64,000 nt of DNA from Agathobacter sp. (GTDB lineage: Bacteria; Bacillota; Clostridia; Lachnospirales; Lachnospiraceae), in assembly GCA_022775045.1 (NCBI GenBank), contig JALFLB010000060.1:62001-126000 (forward strand), in the 5' to 3' direction. The stretch's first letter is position 1, and each line of letters starts with the position of its first letter. The position numbers and the translations under genes are program-made. Shown here piece by piece: positions 62,986 through 64,000 of the stretch. A model generated the notes under the pieces. That model did no database searches, was not told the DNA's origin, and was given only the letters and a program-made list of their open reading frames with translations.

Positions 62986-64000
62986 CTATTTATCAATCCT
63001 CCTTAAGACAATTCTGTCATATTTTTTATAATTCTCATGAATCATTTTCGTCTCCAGTTTCTCATCTGCCCCCTTCGAAAAAGCATACAGATTGTAAACA
63101 CCTTCCCGATAGGAATAATCTTCTCCATTGTCCTGAAAATGCTCGTAGGATGCTGCCCCCGGAGTTGCGAGCATATAAAGAGTATCATATGGCTTTTCAC
63201 CCACGTAATTTATCACATCATAAGTCGGTATCATGCTTCCTGCCTTCATGTAGATTGGACACATATCCAAAGGTGCATCTCTGAGAATATACTGGCTGCC
63301 AGACTTTTTCTCCCCCGTCCAGTAATCATACCAGTCTCCCTCCGGCAGATAAACCATTTTTTGGGTTGCTCCCTGCTCTAAAACAGGCGCAACCAAAAGA
63401 TTTTCTCCCACTAAAAATTCCCCGTTAAGATTATGAGTCTCTGGATCATCCTCATAGTGCAACACCAGCGGGCGCATCACAGGAAGTCCCGTTTTCTCTC
63501 CCTGATAAAACAAATCATATAGATACGGAAGAAACTGATAGCGAAGCTTCACATACTTGCGGTAAATATTCACTACTTCATTGCCAAACAGCCACGGCTC
63601 CTGTCTTTTTGAGCCTTTGGAAGAATGGTTTCGAAAAAGGGGAGAAAAACACGCAGCCTCCACCCAGCGCGTCAAAAGCTCCGGTGTCACATCTGCACCA
63701 AACCCGCCAACATCCGTACCACAGAACGCAAATCCACTCATACCAAGGTTACACAGTTGCGGAACAAGCATCTGAAGGTGGGACCACAGGCTCTGGTTAT
63801 CACCGGTCCATACCGTTGAATATTTTTGTGTTCCCGCATAACAGGCACGTGTGATAACAAAAGGGCGCTTATCCGAAATCATACGCAATCCGTCAAAAGT
63901 TGCTTTACTCATATAATGCCCATACACATTGTGCATCTCTGCGTGATTCGTCTGACGCTCTCCATCGTGAAACACTACGTCTTCCGGAAGTTCTCCCCGG
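62986..64000 (-). CDS. GH31 alpha-glucosidase family protein (N-terminus beyond window)
   Basis: The frame is open to the right edge; the visible 338 residues are the second half of a GH31 enzyme. The acid/base Asp lies in TVWTGDNQSLWSHLQ. The GFAFCGTDVGGFGADVTPEL block, the WVEAACFSPLFRNHSSKG motif and the C-terminal beta domains (LVAPVLEQGATQKMVYLPEG; WYDYWTGEK) follow. The nucleophile region lies outside. It releases glucose from alpha-glucans or alpha-glucosides. The apparent GTG at 63975 is internal, since the upstream codons (ELPEDVV) stay open. Confidence 0.92.
   Translation of the reverse strand, partial: RGELPEDVVFHDGERQTNHAEMHNVYGHYMSKATFDGLRMISDKRPFVITRACYAGTQKYSTVWTGDNQSLWSHLQMLVPQLCNLGMSGFAFCGTDVGGFGADVTPELLTRWVEAACFSPLFRNHSSKGSKRQEPWLFGNEVVNIYRKYVKLRYQFLPYLYDLFYQGEKTGLPVMRPLVLHYEDDPETHNLNGEFLVGENLLVAPVLEQGATQKMVYLPEGDWYDYWTGEKKSGSQYILRDAPLDMCPIYMKAGSMIPTYDVINYVGEKPYDTLYMLATPGAASYEHFQDNGEDYSYREGVYNLYAFSKGADEKLETKMIHENYKKYDRIVLRRIDK

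Overview
The window is about 64 kb of a low-to-mid GC Gram-positive chromosome. The gene set points to an anaerobic Firmicute of the Lachnospiraceae (Clostridium cluster XIVa) type: WhiA/RapZ/HprK, type III glutamine synthetase, a PII-fused Amt, an FtsEX/CtpA/RF2 block, M56/BlaI modules, several small-protein families common in that group, and AGGAGG-type ribosome-binding sites almost everywhere. No rRNA, CRISPR array, prophage or insertion sequence is visible. This is mostly core chromosome with a few small accessory modules.

Left part, 1-13.8 kb, nearly all minus strand: a truncated SPFH/YdjI-like gene; a zinc-ribbon membrane protein; prfB with its programmed frameshift; a VanZ-like remnant; ctpA; ftsX; ftsE; a CdaR/PucR-type regulator; a YitT transporter; and a WecG/TagA-type glycosyltransferase. 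An AT-rich spacer with DnaA-box-like repeats follows. Then come three secreted peptidoglycan hydrolases in a row (Amidase_3+Fn3, GH25+four Fn3, SH3b+NlpC/P60) and a small YjfB-type motility protein on the plus strand.

13.8-35 kb, all minus: RidA, CvfB, acyl-ACP thioesterase, tRNA-Gln, YigZ, PBP1A, Amt-PII, glutamine synthetase III, class II FBP aldolase. A long run follows: ftsH, uvrC, hprK, M18 aminopeptidase, murB, rapZ, whiA, lipid kinase. It links carbon signalling (HPr kinase), wall precursor synthesis and division control.

35-47 kb: pyrG on the plus strand; a minus-strand ABC exporter whose second membrane protein is split at a T10 homopolymer; divergent from it a BlaI repressor, an M56 metallopeptidase and an 84-residue secreted protein; then a maltodextrin island (GH13 enzyme, MalG, MalF, binding protein) with a divergent LacI regulator.

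47-64 kb: WYL regulator and three small proteins; a minus operon of Na+/H+ antiporter, cytidylate-kinase-like protein and PutP, preceded by a Rex-like palindrome; murI; a zinc-ribbon/HTH protein; a debranching enzyme; tRNA-Phe and tRNA-Gly behind a consensus promoter; an HPr-like protein with an altered active-site loop; a DUF6465-type protein; an 843-residue membrane-anchored protein ending in a C39-like domain without catalytic residues; an Arg/Cys-rich protein; and a truncated GH31 glucosidase. The alpha-glucan genes (GH13, MalEFG-like, debranching enzyme, GH31) fit a starch- or glycogen-using gut-type fermenter.

Candidates for something undescribed: the BlaI/M56/secreted-peptide/ABC locus with its divergent dyad, the slippery permease, the HPr-like protein, the dead C39-like protein, and a two-hairpin element carrying a six-codon ORF near 54.3 kb.
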